Source: Molossus alvarezi (lineage: Eukaryota; Chordata; Mammalia; Chiroptera; Molossidae). Taken from it: a stretch of DNA of 64,000 nt. The translations under genes were made by a program, and so were the position numbers. The stretch lies in contig CM073886.1 of NCBI GenBank assembly GCA_037176705.1, forward strand, positions 8,390,001 through 8,454,000. The letters run 5' to 3'. Below are positions 46,729 to 58,830 of this stretch, piece by piece. The stretch's first letter is position 1, and every line of letters begins with the position of its first letter. A model generated the notes under the pieces. That model did no database searches. It had not been told where the DNA came from and saw nothing but the letters and a program-made list of their open reading frames with translations.

Positions 46729-47807
46729 CACAATAAGCAAAAATGGCAATAAATAAGTACATATCAATAATCACCTTAAATGTAAATGGATTAAATGCTC
46801 CAATCAAAAGACACAGAGTAGCTGATTAGGTAAGAAAGCATGACTCATATATATGTTGTTTACAATAGACCTACCTCAAAACCAAAGACTTACATAGGTT
46901 GAAAGAAAAGAGATGGAAACAAAATCTGCCAAGCAAATGGAACGGAAAAAGAACTGGGGTAGCAATACTCATATCCAATAAAATGGACTTCAAAATGAAG
47001 GCCATAACTAGAGACAAAGAAGGCCACTACATAATATTGAAAGGATCTATCCAACAGGAAGATATTACCTTGGTAAACATATATGCACCAATATAGGAGC
47101 ACCAAAATATATTTAAAAATTTCTGGGGAACTTCAAAGGAGAAATTGACATCAATAAAATCATAGCAGGGGACTTCAACACCCCACTGACATCACTGGAT
47201 AGATCCTCTAGACAAAATTAACAAGGATACATAGACTCTAATAGATGCACTAGATCAAATGGATTTAATAGATATCTATGGAAAATTACATCCTAAAACT
47301 TCAGAATTCACATTATTCTCAAGTGCACATGGGACATTCTCAAAGATAAACCAAGATAGGACACTAACTATGTGTCTACAATTCAAGAAGATTGAAATCA
47401 TATCAAGTATCTTTTCAGATCACAATGGCATGAAACTAGAACTCAATTATAACAAAAACACAGAAAAACATTTCAACACATGCAGGCTAAATAGTATGTT
47501 ATCAAACAATGAATGAGTTACCAAGAAAATCAAGGAAGAAATTAAAAACTTCCTGGAAACCAATGAAAATGAACACACAACAACACCAAATCTATGGGAC
47601 ACAGTGAAAGCAATCTTGAGAGGGAAGTTCATATCACTACAGTCCTACCACAGGAATCAAGAAAAATTTCTAATTCACTATCTAACCTCACAACTTAAAG
47701 AATTAGAAAGCAAACAAAAAGAAAACCCCAGAGTAAGTAGAAGGAAAAAAAATAGTAATGATCATAGCAGAAATAAACAATATAGAGACTAAAAAAAAAC
47801 AAGTCAA

Positions 47808-48089
47808 GCCCTGGCCGGTTTGGCTCAGTGGTTAGAGTGTCGGCCTGCGGTCCTGAGAGACCCGGGTTCGGTTCCCGCTAAGGGCGCATACCTTCGCTGC
47901 AGTTTGTCACCGGCCCTGGTCGGTTGTGCGGGTGGCAGCCACTTGATGTGTTCCTTTCGCATCGATGTTTCTCTCTCTCTCTCTGTTCCTCTCTCTCCCT
48001 CCCACTCTACCTAAACAAAAAATGGAAAAATCTCCTCGGGTGAGGATAAAAAAAAAAATAATAAAAATAAATAAATAAATAAATAAATA
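47808..48089 (+). mobile_element. VES SINE inside L1 ORF2, with (AAAT)n tail
   Basis: Near-consensus VES, GCCCTGGCCGGTTTGGCTCA to GGGTGAGGATAAAAAA. Flanked by AAACAAGTCAA (47797-47807) and AAACAATTCAA (48090-48100), one mismatch. The tail has grown into (AAAT)n at 48051-48091. Confidence 0.96.
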
Positions 48090-49260
48090 AAACAATTCAA
48101 AAGATCAATGGAACAAAGAGTTGGTTCTTTGAAAAGATAAACAAGATTGATGGACTCTTAGCTAGACTCACCAAGAAACAAAGGGAGACTACTCAAATAA
48201 ACAAAATCAGAAACAAAAGAGGAGCAGTAACTACTGACACCACAGACACACAAAGAATTGTTTAAAAATACTATGAACAATTATATGGCAACAGATTTGA
48301 CAATCTATGTGAAATGGACAAATTTCTAGAAGCACACAGTCTCCCAAAACTAAAATTAAACTTGAACAGACCAATAACAACTAAGGAAATTGAAGATGTA
48401 ATTAAGAATCTCTCAGCAAACAAAAGCCCAGGCCCAGATGGCTTCATGGAGAAGTTTTACTGGACATTCAAAGAAGAAGTAACACCCATTTTCCTCAAAC
48501 TATTCCAGGAAATTCAAGAAGCAGGAATACTTCCAAACTCATTTTATAAGGCCAGCATAATTCTAATTCCAAAACCAGATAAAGACACTACAAAGAAAGA
48601 AAACTACAGGCCAATATCACTGATGAACATAGATGTCGAGACCCTTAACAAAATATTAGCCATTTGGGTCCAGCAATTCATTAAAAAAATTATTCACCAT
48701 GAACAAGTTGGCTACATCCCAGGGATGTAAGACTGGTACAATATTTGCAAATCAATAAATGTAATACACTACATGAACAAAATAAAAGATAAAAATTATA
48801 TGACTATATCAATAGATGCTGAAAAAGCATTTGACAAAACCCAGCACCCATTTCTGATAAAAACACTCAGCAATGTGAGAATAGAGGAATCATATCATGA
48901 CATAATAAAGGCCATATATGAAAAACCTACAGCCAACATCATACTCAATGGGCAAAAACTAAAAGCATTTCCCTTAAGAACAGGAACAAGACAGGGATGC
49001 CCATTTTTGCCACTTTTATTTAACATAGTACTGGAAGTCTTAGCCACAGCAATTAGACAAGAAGAAAAAATAAAAGGGATCAAAATTGGAAAGGAGAAAA
49101 TGAAACTGTCATTATTCGCAGATGACATGATATTATACATAGAAAACCCTAAAGACTCCATCAAAAATAAATAAATTTGGCAAAGTAGCAGGATACAAAA
49201 TTAATATCAAGAAATTGACAGCATTCTTTTATACCAATAATGAAGTCACAGAAAGAGAAA

Positions 49261-49279
49261 CTAAAAAAAAAAAAAAAAA
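49261..49279. repeat. A-run inside L1 ORF2
   Basis: About 18-19 consecutive A's where ORF2 normally has a short A-rich word; replication slippage after insertion is likely. Confidence 0.85.
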
Positions 49280-50677
49280 ATCCCATTTACCATAGTGGCA
49301 AAAAAATTAAGATAACCTAGGAATAAACTTAACCAAAAAAGTAAAGGACCTCTTTGCAGAAAACTACAGGACATTGAGAAAAGAAATAGAGGAAGATATT
49401 AAAAAGTGGAAGCATACACCTTGTTCATGGATTGGAAAAATTAACATCATTAAAATGTCCATACTACCCAAAGCAATCTATAGATTCAATGCAATCTCCA
49501 TTAAAATACCAATGACATATTTCACAGAACTAGAACAAATATCCCAAGAGCTTATATGGAACCAAAAAGACCCCAAATAGCCACAGCAATCTTGAAAAAG
49601 AAGAACAAAGTAGGAGGCATCACAATACTGGATATTAGGTTAGACTACAAAGCCATTGTAATCAAAACAGCCTGCTACTGGCACAAGAACTGGCATATAG
49701 ATCAATGAAACAGAACAGAGAACCCAGAAATTGACCCAAGACAGTATACTCAATATTTGACAAAGGTGGCAAGAGCATACAATGGAGCAAAGACAGCCTC
49801 TTTAATAAATGGTGTTGGAAAAATTGGACAGCTACATGCAAAAAAGTGAAACTAGACCACCAACTTACACTATACACAAGAGTAAACTCAAAATGGATAA
49901 AAGACTTAAATGTGACTTGTGAATCTATAAAAATCCTAGAGGAAAATGTAGGCAACAACATTTCAGACATCACATGCAGCAGAATTTTCACTGATACAAT
50001 GCCTAAGGCAAGAGAAACAAAGGAAAAAATGAACACATGGGACTACATTAAACTAAAAAGCTTCTCCACAGCAAAAGAAACAAATATCAAAATAGAAAGG
50101 GAACCCACTCTATGGGAGAGCATAACTGCCAATGATACATCAGATAAGGGATTAATTTCCAAAATATATAGAGAACTCATACACCTCAACAAAAGGAAGA
50201 CAAAGAACCCAATTAAAAAATGGGCAAAGACCTACATAGACACCTCTTCAAAAAAGACATACAAATGGCCAAGAGACATATGAAAAAAATGCTCAACATC
50301 ACTAATCATCAGAGCCATGCAAATTAAAATGACTGTGAGGTATCACCTCACACCTGCAGAATGGCTTCCATCAACAAATCATCAAACAAGTGTTGGCAAG
50401 AGTGTGGAGAAAAGGGGACTCTAGTACACTGCTGGTGGGAATGCAGAGTGGTGCAGCCACTATGGAAAACACTATGATGTTTCCTCAAAAAATTAAAAAT
50501 TGAACTTCCATTTGACCCAGTGATCCCACTTCTAGGAATATGTCCTAAGAAGCCTGACGCGCCAATCAGAAAGAATATATGTACCCCCATGTTCATAGCA
50601 GAATGATTTACAATCGCTAAGATCTGGAAACTGCCTAAGTGTCCGTGAATAGTTGAGTGGATAAAAAAGCTGCGGTA

Positions 50678-50918
50678 GTCCTGGACAGTTTGGTTCAGTG
50701 GTTGGAGCGTCGGCCTGAGGATCAGAGGAGACCAGTTTCAGTTCCTATTAAGGGTACTTTTGTTGCAGTTTGTCCCCAGCCCCGATTGGGGTCGTGTGGA
50801 TGGCAACCAGTCAATGTGTCTCTCTCACATTGATGTTTCTCTTTCTCTTTTCTTCCCTCTCTCCCTCCCACTGTATCTGAAGATAAATGCAAAAATGTCC
50901 TTGGGTGAGGATTGAAAA
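50678..50918 (+). mobile_element. VES SINE inside L1 ORF2 C-terminus, with TSD
   Basis: GTCCTGGACAGTTTGGTTCA head, degraded B box (CCAGTTTCAGTTCCTATTA), (CT)n, GGGTGAGGATTGAAAA. TSD AAAAAAGCTGCGGTA (50663-50677) against AAAAAAGCTGTGGTA (50919-50933); the one difference is a CpG to TpG change. Confidence 0.96.
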
Positions 50919-52269
50919 AAAAAAGCTGTGGTACATATAGACCATGGAACACTATGCAGCTGTAAGAATGAAAGATCTTGTGTCCTTTGAGACGACATGG
51001 AGGGACCTGGAGAGTATTATGCTAAGTGAAATAAACCAGTCAGCGAAAGACAAATACCACATGATCTCACTTATTTGTGGAATATAATGAACAAAAAATC
51101 CTGATGAACAAAAGAGACCCAGAGACATAGAAAGGAGTATGGTTCAGACTGACAAACCTCAGAGGAGGGGGGCAGGGAAGAAGGATGAGATAAACCGAAG
51201 AACTTACATGCATGTGTGCATAACCAATGGACATAGACAACAATGCCGGGGGTGGGGCAGGATAAGGAGGAGGGTGTCTGCCGGGAAAAAGGAGATCATC
51301 TGTAACAAAAATAAATTAATTAATAAAAAAAAGAAAAAGAAAAAATTATTTAAAAAAACAACAACAGTATTGCCACAATAATACATATAGTAGAAAGCAA
51401 TATAAAATACAGAATAGATCCTGGTATATAAATAAATTTAATGTCTTATATATCTGTATAGTTTAATTCCAATGAGAAAATCAAGGTTTCTTTACTAAAA
51501 GGTTCTGGCGTAACAAACCACCTGTCAGAAGATGCTTAATTCGTACTATACAGAACAAGTAGACATAAACTCAGCTTGATGAAAAATGTAAAATAAAAAT
51601 AATTCATAAGAAAATATGAATACATGCTTAAGGAAAATATTTGTAAGACCTCAAGGTTAAATAAAAACATCTTAAATAACGCAGAGCACTTAAAAACCAG
51701 TATTAAAAAATAAATAAAGGAAGATGATATTATTATAAAATCAAAGGCCGAAGGAAAGATTGGAAAAAAACATAAATTTGAGACATTTCAAATAGAAGGT
51801 GATTTGAAAATGTTAAGAAAAAAATCAAGCATCTCAAAAATACAACAGCAAAAACAAACAAATCCACAGACAAATGATATCAACAGAATATTAATAAAGA
51901 TAATGATAGGAGCTCTATGAAGCCTGAATCTCTGTTGTTTAACATAATACTACTTTCTGTATCAGTTCTGTGAATATTAGAATGGGTCTTCCTGTCCAGT
52001 AGGTGCCATGCATGTGGTTATTTACAGACCCAGGCTCCTTCCTTCTTGTAACTCACCCTTCTCTAGGGCCTCAGCGTTCTCTGTATTTGAATGACACTTG
52101 GGAGTAAAGAAGGAAGGATCACACATGGGAGATTTTTTGAAACAGGACTGGGAGAGAATTGCATTGTTTCCCCTCACATTTCATTGGCCCAAACTCAATC
52201 ACATGAGTACGCCAAGTGCATAGGAGGCTGGGATATGTAGTTCAGTCCTGTGCTCAAGAAGAAATAGGG

Positions 52270-52321
52270 TTTGGTGATCTGGAAGACTGTCACAATTTGG
52301 TGATCTGGAAGACTGTCACAA
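52270..52321 (+). repeat. 26-bp perfect tandem duplication
   Basis: TTTGGTGATCTGGAAGACTG begins at 52270 and again at 52296. The 26-base unit is repeated exactly, followed by a partial third TTTGG at 52322. Confidence 0.97.
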
Positions 52322-52833
52322 TTTGGCTAGTCACAAAAGCAGAAATCTTTGTCCAAAAAACATTTGACAAGCCCCTCACCTTATTAGTAGTAGAGAAAAT
52401 CAAATTAAAACATTACCTCTCATTAATTGGATGAAAAAGAAAGTAAAGTATTAATATAAAAGTATGGCAAAGATATGAAGGGGAGGAATACTTTTATGTG
52501 CTCCTGGCATAAATAAAAAATGCTATAGCCTCTTTGGGAAGCTGTCTGGCCATATCTATTTTACTATTATTTTAAAATCACATAAACTATAGTCTCCACC
52601 CTAGAAATCCCACTTCAGGAGGTCTATTCCATAAATACAAGTGTATGAGAAAATAAAATAGGAATACAGAAATGTTAGCAAGCTTAAAATGACAAGAAAC
52701 AAAAGCCAAGAAAATCCCAAGTGTTGACCAATAAAGGAAGGGTTGAACAAATCTTGGTATATTTATTCCATGAAATATTCTGCAGCTGTAAAAAAAAAAG
52801 AACTAAATTAGATTTATACATGTTATTCTAGAA

Positions 52834-53025
52834 CAGTGCTTCTCAACCTTCCTAATGCTGTGACCGTTTAATACAGTTCCTCATGTTGTGGTGACCCCCA
52901 ACCATAAAATTATTTTTGTTGCTACTTCATAACTATAATTTTGCAACTGTTATGTCTTAGGCGACCCCTGTGAAAGGGTCATTCAACCCCCAAAGGGGTT
53001 GTGACCCACAGGTTGAGAACTACTG
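52834..53025. mobile_element. SPIN-like (hAT) MITE with 8-bp TSD
   Basis: Terminal inverted repeats CAGTGCTTCTCAACCTT and (reverse) CAGTAGTTCTCAACCTG. Internal words CATGTTGTGGTGACCCCCAA, CTTCATAACTATAATTTTGC and GTGAAAGGGTCATTC match SPIN/URR1-type elements as remembered. TSD TTCTAGAA (52826-52833) and TTTTAGAA (53026-53033), one mismatch. At 192 bp it has an internal deletion before TCTTAGGCGACCCC. Inserted in old L1 DNA. Confidence 0.92.
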
Positions 53026-53254
53026 TTTTAGAAGTATGTTTACAATGTATTGTTGAGCGGAAAAAACAAGGAGCAAAAACTGATTCAAGGTTTGCCTAAT
53101 TTTATAAAATAAATTTCATAGAACATTATTTTGTGTATAGATTTACATGTTACACAAAGACTATGAACAGTGTAGGGAGACAAGAAGTATTTTAAGCAAA
53201 ATAATTGTAGAATGAAATAAATATGAATTTTATAAACATGAGTTAAATCATCCA

Positions 53255-53345
53255 TCCATACATTCTTTCAAGTTATCTATTGCGCCAAACACCTTGCTAG
53301 GTGATAAAGTGGTGATCTAGCAGATGAGACAGATAAGGTTGGTAC
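53255..53345 (+). repeat. Ancient dispersed repeat (unnamed), left end
   Basis: CATTCTTTCAAGTTATCTATTG and ACACCTTGCTAGGTGATAAAG resemble the family at 60955. Confidence 0.45.
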
Positions 53346-53394
53346 TTACAAGCCTGGGGCATCAAAACTTCTAGACTCAGTTTAATTAGTATTA

Positions 53395-53475
53395 AAATCC
53401 TCTAACTTACAGGGTTGTTGCAATAGTTGAATGAAATAATACATATAAATGGTTTATCACAGTGCCTGGAAAAGA
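53395..53475 (+). mobile_element. MIR SINE right-end fragment
   Basis: CTTACAGGGTTGTTGCAATAG and ATCACAGTGCCTGGAAAAG are the 3' half of MIR. Confidence 0.6.
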
Positions 53476-54510
53476 AAGGATCCTGGTATACTAAGGTACC
53501 TTTGACTTTCCCTCCTGGAATCACCACCGCATGCCCGTATTCCAGTAGGGGGCAGGCTGCAAGGGCTGCGGAAGAAGCGGATTCCGGAACCTGCACCCAC
53601 CTTGCCTTTCACGGTTTCCTGTCTGACAGCAAACGGGCTGGCCTCTTACTGAACACTATCAACCATTAGCTGCCTCCTAATAGACCCAGTTCTCTCTTAG
53701 CCACGCAGACAGCCTTCGTGCCTGGCCCCTGGAAAATGCTCAGAGTGGTTCTGAGGTGCCTGCACAGTGTTTATGACTGACATCCCAGCAGCTGATTCAC
53801 AGTCACGTCTAAAGGTCTCCAAGATTAGACCTGTGATGGCTCTTGTTCAGTGACCTCCTTCTACTTACTCATTTACAAGTGTTTTAACAGCAGAGGTAGT
53901 TTATTAATAATTGAAGTGGAAATCTGTTATTACAACACCCATTTCTTCCTTATCTTGTGACAGTGTCCTGGTTTTATTTTGTGAAGCCACTTCTCCCCCA
54001 CACACTCATCATGTGGTTTGGTGGGATGGTGGACAAATGACTGAGGTCGGTGAGTCAGGGCATTTAACCCACAAGAAAGTGCTGGTTGGCTGAGAGGCAG
54101 CAGACACCTGCTTCTGGACTTTCGCTGGTGCTATTACCAAAGAGAAAGATTCCACCTACTGTGGTCTCCTGTGGCTTCCAGGTCTACCATGTGAATCGGG
54201 GCTTATCTGAGCTTCTATGTGAAATCTCCCAATACTTTAACCATTGTAACTAATTCAATTAAAAAATAATCAAACTACTGTATGGTCTAAACAAAACCTA
54301 TCTATAGGAGGGCTGCAACCAGCGAGCAGTGTCATTGTCAACTCTGGTGTAGACAATTCAGCGAGGTGTGACCTGGACCAGCCCTGTGAGCTGCTCGTCC
54401 AGAGTGGTCTGAGCAGGGACAGGAGGGCTGCTGAGCATGGTTAACCAGATATCCTCTTAGGATGAGCAGATAATAATACTTTTCTCTTCTCTCTTTTAAC
54501 AATAAGAAAA
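53476..54510. other. Non-coding stretch
   Basis: No gene or nameable repeat. Confidence 0.4.
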
Positions 54511-54514
54511 GACA

Positions 54515-54650
54515 GTGTTTACAACAGGTTTAGAGTTAAACACACCAGATTTGAATCCCATCTCAGCTGGGATGGGGTAAATAATAACACGGCTCCTAAG
54601 GTTGTTTGTTGTGAGGGTTCGGTGCAATAATTGGTCTGCTGTAGGACTGC
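54515..54650 (+). mobile_element. MIR SINE with internal deletion
   Basis: AGATTTGAATCCCATCTCAGC followed directly by GGGTAAATAATAACACGGCTCC and TGTTGTGAGGGTTCGG; the CTCAGTTTCC middle is absent. Confidence 0.65.
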
Positions 54651-55885
54651 CTTATAGTTTCCTTCAAGAGAGGAGGTCCCTGCAGAAAGACGACAGACAG
54701 GTCCCCTGTCACGAAGCCTCAGTGTGGCACATCCCTCCATATGTTTGTCCTGGACACACGGGCAAATCTCTGCCCCTTCCTATCACAGCGTCTCTTCTTT
54801 TTCCTGTGTTCTCTGCACAGACAAGAATTCCAACAATCTTTCCCATGGGATCTTCCCGGGAAAAAAGAGCTCAACTTGTCCTATTTTTAGGGTCACTGGG
54901 GTTTAGATTCGTGTTGGTTTTCCTAGTATTCTCTTTGTGTTTTTCTTTACCTTTATAAGAACACCATTGCTTTTCTCTCTCTCTTTTTTACCTCCTCATT
55001 TATATACGTGGATATTTGTGTCTTCCATTCCCCTGTCCCTGCACCCCCTTTGCACATTCCTCCTCTCCGCACCCACCCTGCCTTTCTCCCTATCCCTGCA
55101 TCTGTACGGTAAGAATCAAGCATTGTATCATCATGACTATTTCAAGGTTTAGAAAAACACACTTACGATTCACAACATTGTCCGTATATAGTAAGCTCTT
55201 CATTAATGAGAGAGGTTCTTCCTCATCCTGTCCCCCGGAGGCTGTCCCCTCCTCACTCTTGTTTCCTTCCTGGAACTCCTTACTTGTTCCCACCCTCCTT
55301 CCGTCCCCACCTTTCTGCTGTCAGGTGTGTAGCAGCACCTGCCTCACCCCCACAGCTCAGGGAGGCAGCTGCCTTTCCTCAAACCATTAACAGCCCTTCC
55401 TTGGCGTTTTATTGTTCCTTCTTCACTTGAGATGCACAATGGTAACTTGGTATATTGCTAAGATGATTAACTATATATCACAAGAGAACAGAGTCACATT
55501 TCATGCATTTCAGAAATTTTCTCTTATAGGCATATTTGCTCTATGTTGAGAAATTTAATTATCTTTGTCAAAGGATTATTTTAAATGCTGGAGGCAAGGT
55601 GGCTTGAAGGCGTCAGGTGGAGCGTGGCTCATGCCTGAAGTCCTCTCCAAGGTGCTGAAACTTAAACCCACAGCGTCTTCACTTCCCTTTGAGAGGGTGG
55701 ACAGCAGATACTCATTCACAGACATGCTTCACAGACTCTGCTACAATAGCACCTCACTTGGAAGATTTTGAATTATGTTCCATGGAATGCATACCTCACT
55801 CCTATAATGTCATTTCTTGGCTCAGAAATCCTTTGTGATTCCTACTGCAGTGAGCTCTTCCAGCTCTGTCTTTGTGAGAGCACCA
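54651..55885. other. Non-coding stretch, pyrimidine-rich in part
   Basis: CT-rich plus strand at about 54950-55110 and 55220-55310. No exon or repeat family assigned. Confidence 0.4.
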
Positions 55886-55889
55886 AGCT

Positions 55890-56110
55890 CTGGCAAAGAG
55901 CATGGCGCCTGGAGCCACACCCCTCCATCAATAACCAGCTGTGATCATAGGACGATTATTTAACCTCCTCTATAAAGTGTGAATGAATGGGAATAATGAC
56001 ATATCTACTCCATGGGTTTTACAAGAGTTAAACAAATTAATGTGTGTAAAAAATGCTTAACAAAATACTTGTCATATATTAAGTACCATATAAGAGTTAG
56101 TCAATAAAAT
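55890..56110 (+). mobile_element. MIR SINE
   Basis: CATGGCGCCTGGAGCCAC, GGACGATTATTTAACCTCC, GTGAATGAATGGGAATAATG and GAGTTAAACAAATTAATG follow MIR order. Confidence 0.7.
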
Positions 56111-56189
56111 CTTTCAAGACAAAATAGAAACAATTTATCTCCCCAGGTTAGGTAAAATAGCATAGTGGAACTCACTTGGAACTCAATAA

Positions 56190-56345
56190 TAATAGCTTCT
56201 ACGTGCATCACTCACTACCTACCAGAGATGCCTCAGACTGCACATTGTACCTACAACAACACTCTGGGGTAGATGCAGTTAGTATCACTGTGTTGCAGGT
56301 GAGGAAATAAGACACCAAAAACTTACAACATTATCTTAGATCATC
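56190..56345 (-). mobile_element. MIR SINE
   Basis: ATAGCTTCTACGTGCATCAC, CAACACTCTGGGGTAGATGC, GTGTTGCAGGTGAGGAAATAAG. Confidence 0.7.
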
Positions 56346-57080
56346 CAGCTCTAAGTATTTCATTTAAAAGGTTGCTTTTAGGTGCAAGTGAAAAATATAA
56401 CAAAAAGTGTCTTATGCAAAGAAGTGGGGGATTTATTGTTCATGAAACTAGAAAATCCAAAGGGAGAATTTCTAGCTTCAGCACAGTCGAACCAGGTGAT
56501 TAAGTGACACTGTCTGGAGTCTGTCTTTATTATCTCTTGGGCCCATTTATTCTCTGTTCGTCTTACACTGGAGTAAGCTCTCTCCACTTGGTGGTAAAAT
56601 ATGAAAAAACATACTTATAATCTTCTTTTTAACTTTCTTATCTTGTATATTTACCTCTTCATTCATGTGTTTATCCTAAACCTTTTCTGTACCATTATTT
56701 TGCTCATAGCTGAGCCTATTTTGTTCTTGTGGTTTCTACTTAATTCTTTAATTTTGTAATAATGTTTGGGTTCTCAATTTGTATCTTGAAATCTGCAATG
56801 TCCCCTTTAGTCCCACTTTGCTATTTCAATAACTCAACTTTGATCTTTCATTTTATTTTATCTTGTTCTAATTAGCACTTTTCTATAGCTTAGAGGGCCC
56901 CTCGTGCTATTCTGTGGGCTGTTTACTTTCCAACCAGTTTTTTTTTTACTCAACTTTTATGAACCTCATTGTGTCTTTCTCTATTTCTTGTCTTCTAATT
57001 GCACTAGTAGATTTTCCATGTGTTGCAATGCTGTCATAAGCATTTTGCTCATACTAACCAGGGGTGCTCTTTCTACACAA
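56346..57080. other. AT-rich non-coding stretch
   Basis: Low-GC sequence with no gene. Part of 56350-56590 may be an old repeat that I cannot name. Confidence 0.35.
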
Positions 57081-57081
57081 T

Positions 57082-57112
<31 letters not shown>

Positions 57113-57120
57113 TTATTTTA
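57081..57120. repeat. (TTTA)n microsatellite at SINE tail
   Basis: About 40 bases of TTTA units contiguous with the poly(T) end of the minus-strand VES that follows. Confidence 0.95.
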
Positions 57121-57360
57121 TCCTCACCTGAGGATATTTTTTCATTGATTTTTAGATAGAGTGGAAGGGAGGGAGGGAGAACAAGAGAAAAAAAAAAACC
57201 ATCGATGCAAGAGAGACACATTGATTGGTTGCCTTTCATACAACCTTAGCTGGGAGGGACCAAACCTGCAACCCAGGTATGTGCTCTTGACCAGAATCAA
57301 ACCAGAAATCCCTTAATGCTCAGGCTAACATGTTAACTTGTGAGCTAAACTGTCCAGAGC
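57115..57360 (-). mobile_element. VES SINE, diverged
   Basis: Minus strand: GCTCTGGACAGTTTAGCTCA head, AGCACATACCTGGGTTGCAG body, (CT)n, TCCTCAGGTGAGGATAAAAT tail. Confidence 0.92.
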
Positions 57361-58050
57361 TTTATACCTTTTATGTATATTAATGTAAATTTGCTTTGCT
57401 CTCTTTGGTCCTTTTCTGAAAGCTGTGCATCTTTTTGATGAGCGAGAGCTGAAGTCTGGCTGTTACTTGCATGTACTTTTACATACACACACATAGGTAA
57501 GAAGAATATGAGGTGTGAGGTTGGGGCAGGGAGAAACCTTAGCTATAGAAATGTTTACATCACCAAGATATGTTCTCTCGCTCTCACTCTCGCTAAATGC
57601 CCAAGATCTGGGTTTACTCTCCTAAGTTGAAGGTGCATTTCAATGACTTGAGAAAATTAATTCACACTATGGATGTTATGCTTAATTAGGTCTAGGGGGC
57701 TGAAAAAAGGCAGAACTAACAGTTCCACCTGACTCAGCAAAAAGAGTTTTCTGGTAAGTAGCCAACATTGAAAGCTGCTATATAACTTTTAATGGGCAGC
57801 TCCTCAGGCCATATCTCCTCAATGTGGTAGCCTCGATGAGCATTCTATTGACCCAGCCCTCCCCCCGCCCAGTACTGTTCTGGTGAATTCAGGCTGGGAC
57901 AGAAGCTCTACGGTATTTCAATATTCTGTTATTTTCTTCATTCTTATTTTTTTCAAGTTTTTAACATTCAGTTGTACTCTTTTCATTGCATGGTTTCTGC
58001 AATTTTTGTGTGGCTTTTACTATCTTTATTAATTTCACTAGCATTGTACA
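57361..58050. other. Non-coding stretch
   Basis: CTCTCGCTCTCACTCTCGC run at 57570-57590. No gene or nameable repeat. Confidence 0.4.
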
Positions 58051-58287
58051 TGTAATTTCACGAGAGCATGCCACCTGTGTCCCGACCTCCGTTAATTCAC
58101 TCATAAAATAAGCTGGGAGACTTCCGGTCAAGATGGTGGCGTAGGTAAACGCGGTATCACGTCCTCCCACAACCACATCAAAGTTACAACTAAACTAAAG
58201 AACAACCATCATTCAAAACCGCCTGAAATCAAGCTGAATGGAAGTCGTACAACTACGGAACTAAGGGGAAAAAAAAAAGCAGCTACA

Positions 58288-58355
58288 TCCAGACTGGTAG
58301 GACGGGCGGCGGCGCGAGGGGGGGCGGCGGAGCGCGCAGCGGCGAGACGGGCTGG
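58288..58355 (+). promoter_or_regulatory. CpG-dense block in HAL1 5' UTR
   Basis: GGCGGCGGCGCGAGG and GCGCGCAGCGGCGAG. L1-type 5' UTRs carry an internal Pol II promoter, and retained CpGs fit a young element or escape from methylation decay. Promoter role is inferred. Confidence 0.5.
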
Positions 58356-58830
58356 TCCCACACCCAAGCGTGGTGGATAAAAATCAGGAGGCTCCCACGG
58401 CTGGGAAGGTCCTTCCTGAGGACTGAGGGGTCCCCGTCCCACACCAGGTGCCCCGTTCAGGGTTCCAGTGCCAGGAAGAGAAGTCCCCATAACTTCTGGC
58501 TGGAAAAACCAGCGGAAACTGAGGCTCAGGGAAGCTGAAGCGGCTGGAGCCCCAGGCAGCTCCTTAAAGGGCCCGCGCACGGACTCATCGGACTCTCTCC
58601 CTCTAAGCTCGGAGGGGAGGCAGCTCGAGGGGAACCAGAGACACACAGGGAAGAACTGAGCTGTTTGGCACTGGAGCGAGGGCCAGAGAGGGGCCTTCAT
58701 CGGGGACAAACGTGCTGTCAGAGGCCTTTGTTCCTTTGGTGAGCCCTTCCCGGGGCGGCAGACAGAAGCCATATCTGGGACTCCAGCAACCTGGCTCACA
58801 CTGGTAGCCCCGCCCTGCTGACTCCCTGAG

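Larger units (their letters stand above)
46743..51087 (+). pseudogene. L1 ORF2 (endonuclease-reverse transcriptase), disrupted
   Basis: ORF2p nicks target DNA and reverse transcribes L1 RNA. From 46743 the start of the AP-like endonuclease is recognisable (ITLNVNGLNAPIKRHR), then broken by stops near 46830 and 46870. Open stretches follow at 46899-47096 and 47259-47516. The RT domain is open over 48314-48730 and 48773-49174, with the catalytic FADD at 49115-49126 intact. C-terminal blocks are at 49374-49580 and 49846-50283. The original stop TAA is at 51085-51087 after the ISLICGI-like ending. Two VES insertions interrupt it. Point stops and indels alone would already inactivate it. Confidence 0.88.
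45003..51362 (+). mobile_element. Full-length younger bat L1 with 13-bp TSD
   Basis: Complete autonomous-type L1 architecture: 5' UTR (45003-45899), ORF1 (45900-46728), ORF2 (46743-51087), G-rich 3' UTR (51088-51320) and an A-rich tail. Flanked by identical AACAGTATTGCCA at 44990-45002 and 51363-51375. Two VES SINEs (47808-48089 and 50678-50918) landed in it later; without them it is about 5.8 kb. Both ORFs carry stops and frameshifts, so it is immobile now. Confidence 0.93.
44545..53225 (+). mobile_element. Old L1 (host of nested insertions), ORF2 remnant and 3' part
   Basis: The left part (44545-44989) reads as decayed ORF2 (CACCCATTCACAATAGTCG, ATGAATAAATTTAGCAAGC). It is broken by a younger full-length L1 (45003-51362) and resumes at 51376 with the very next ORF2 words (TGCTATAATCAAAACAGTATTG on the left, then AATACATATAG). 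Old L1 text fades after about 51700. L1-like 3' text is again visible at 52320-53220, itself broken by a SPIN-like MITE. The second block could be a separate old L1. Confidence 0.65.

Noticed and set aside
52320..53220. AT-rich frames as small genes
   Set aside because: The sequence is decayed L1 text broken by a SPIN-like MITE.
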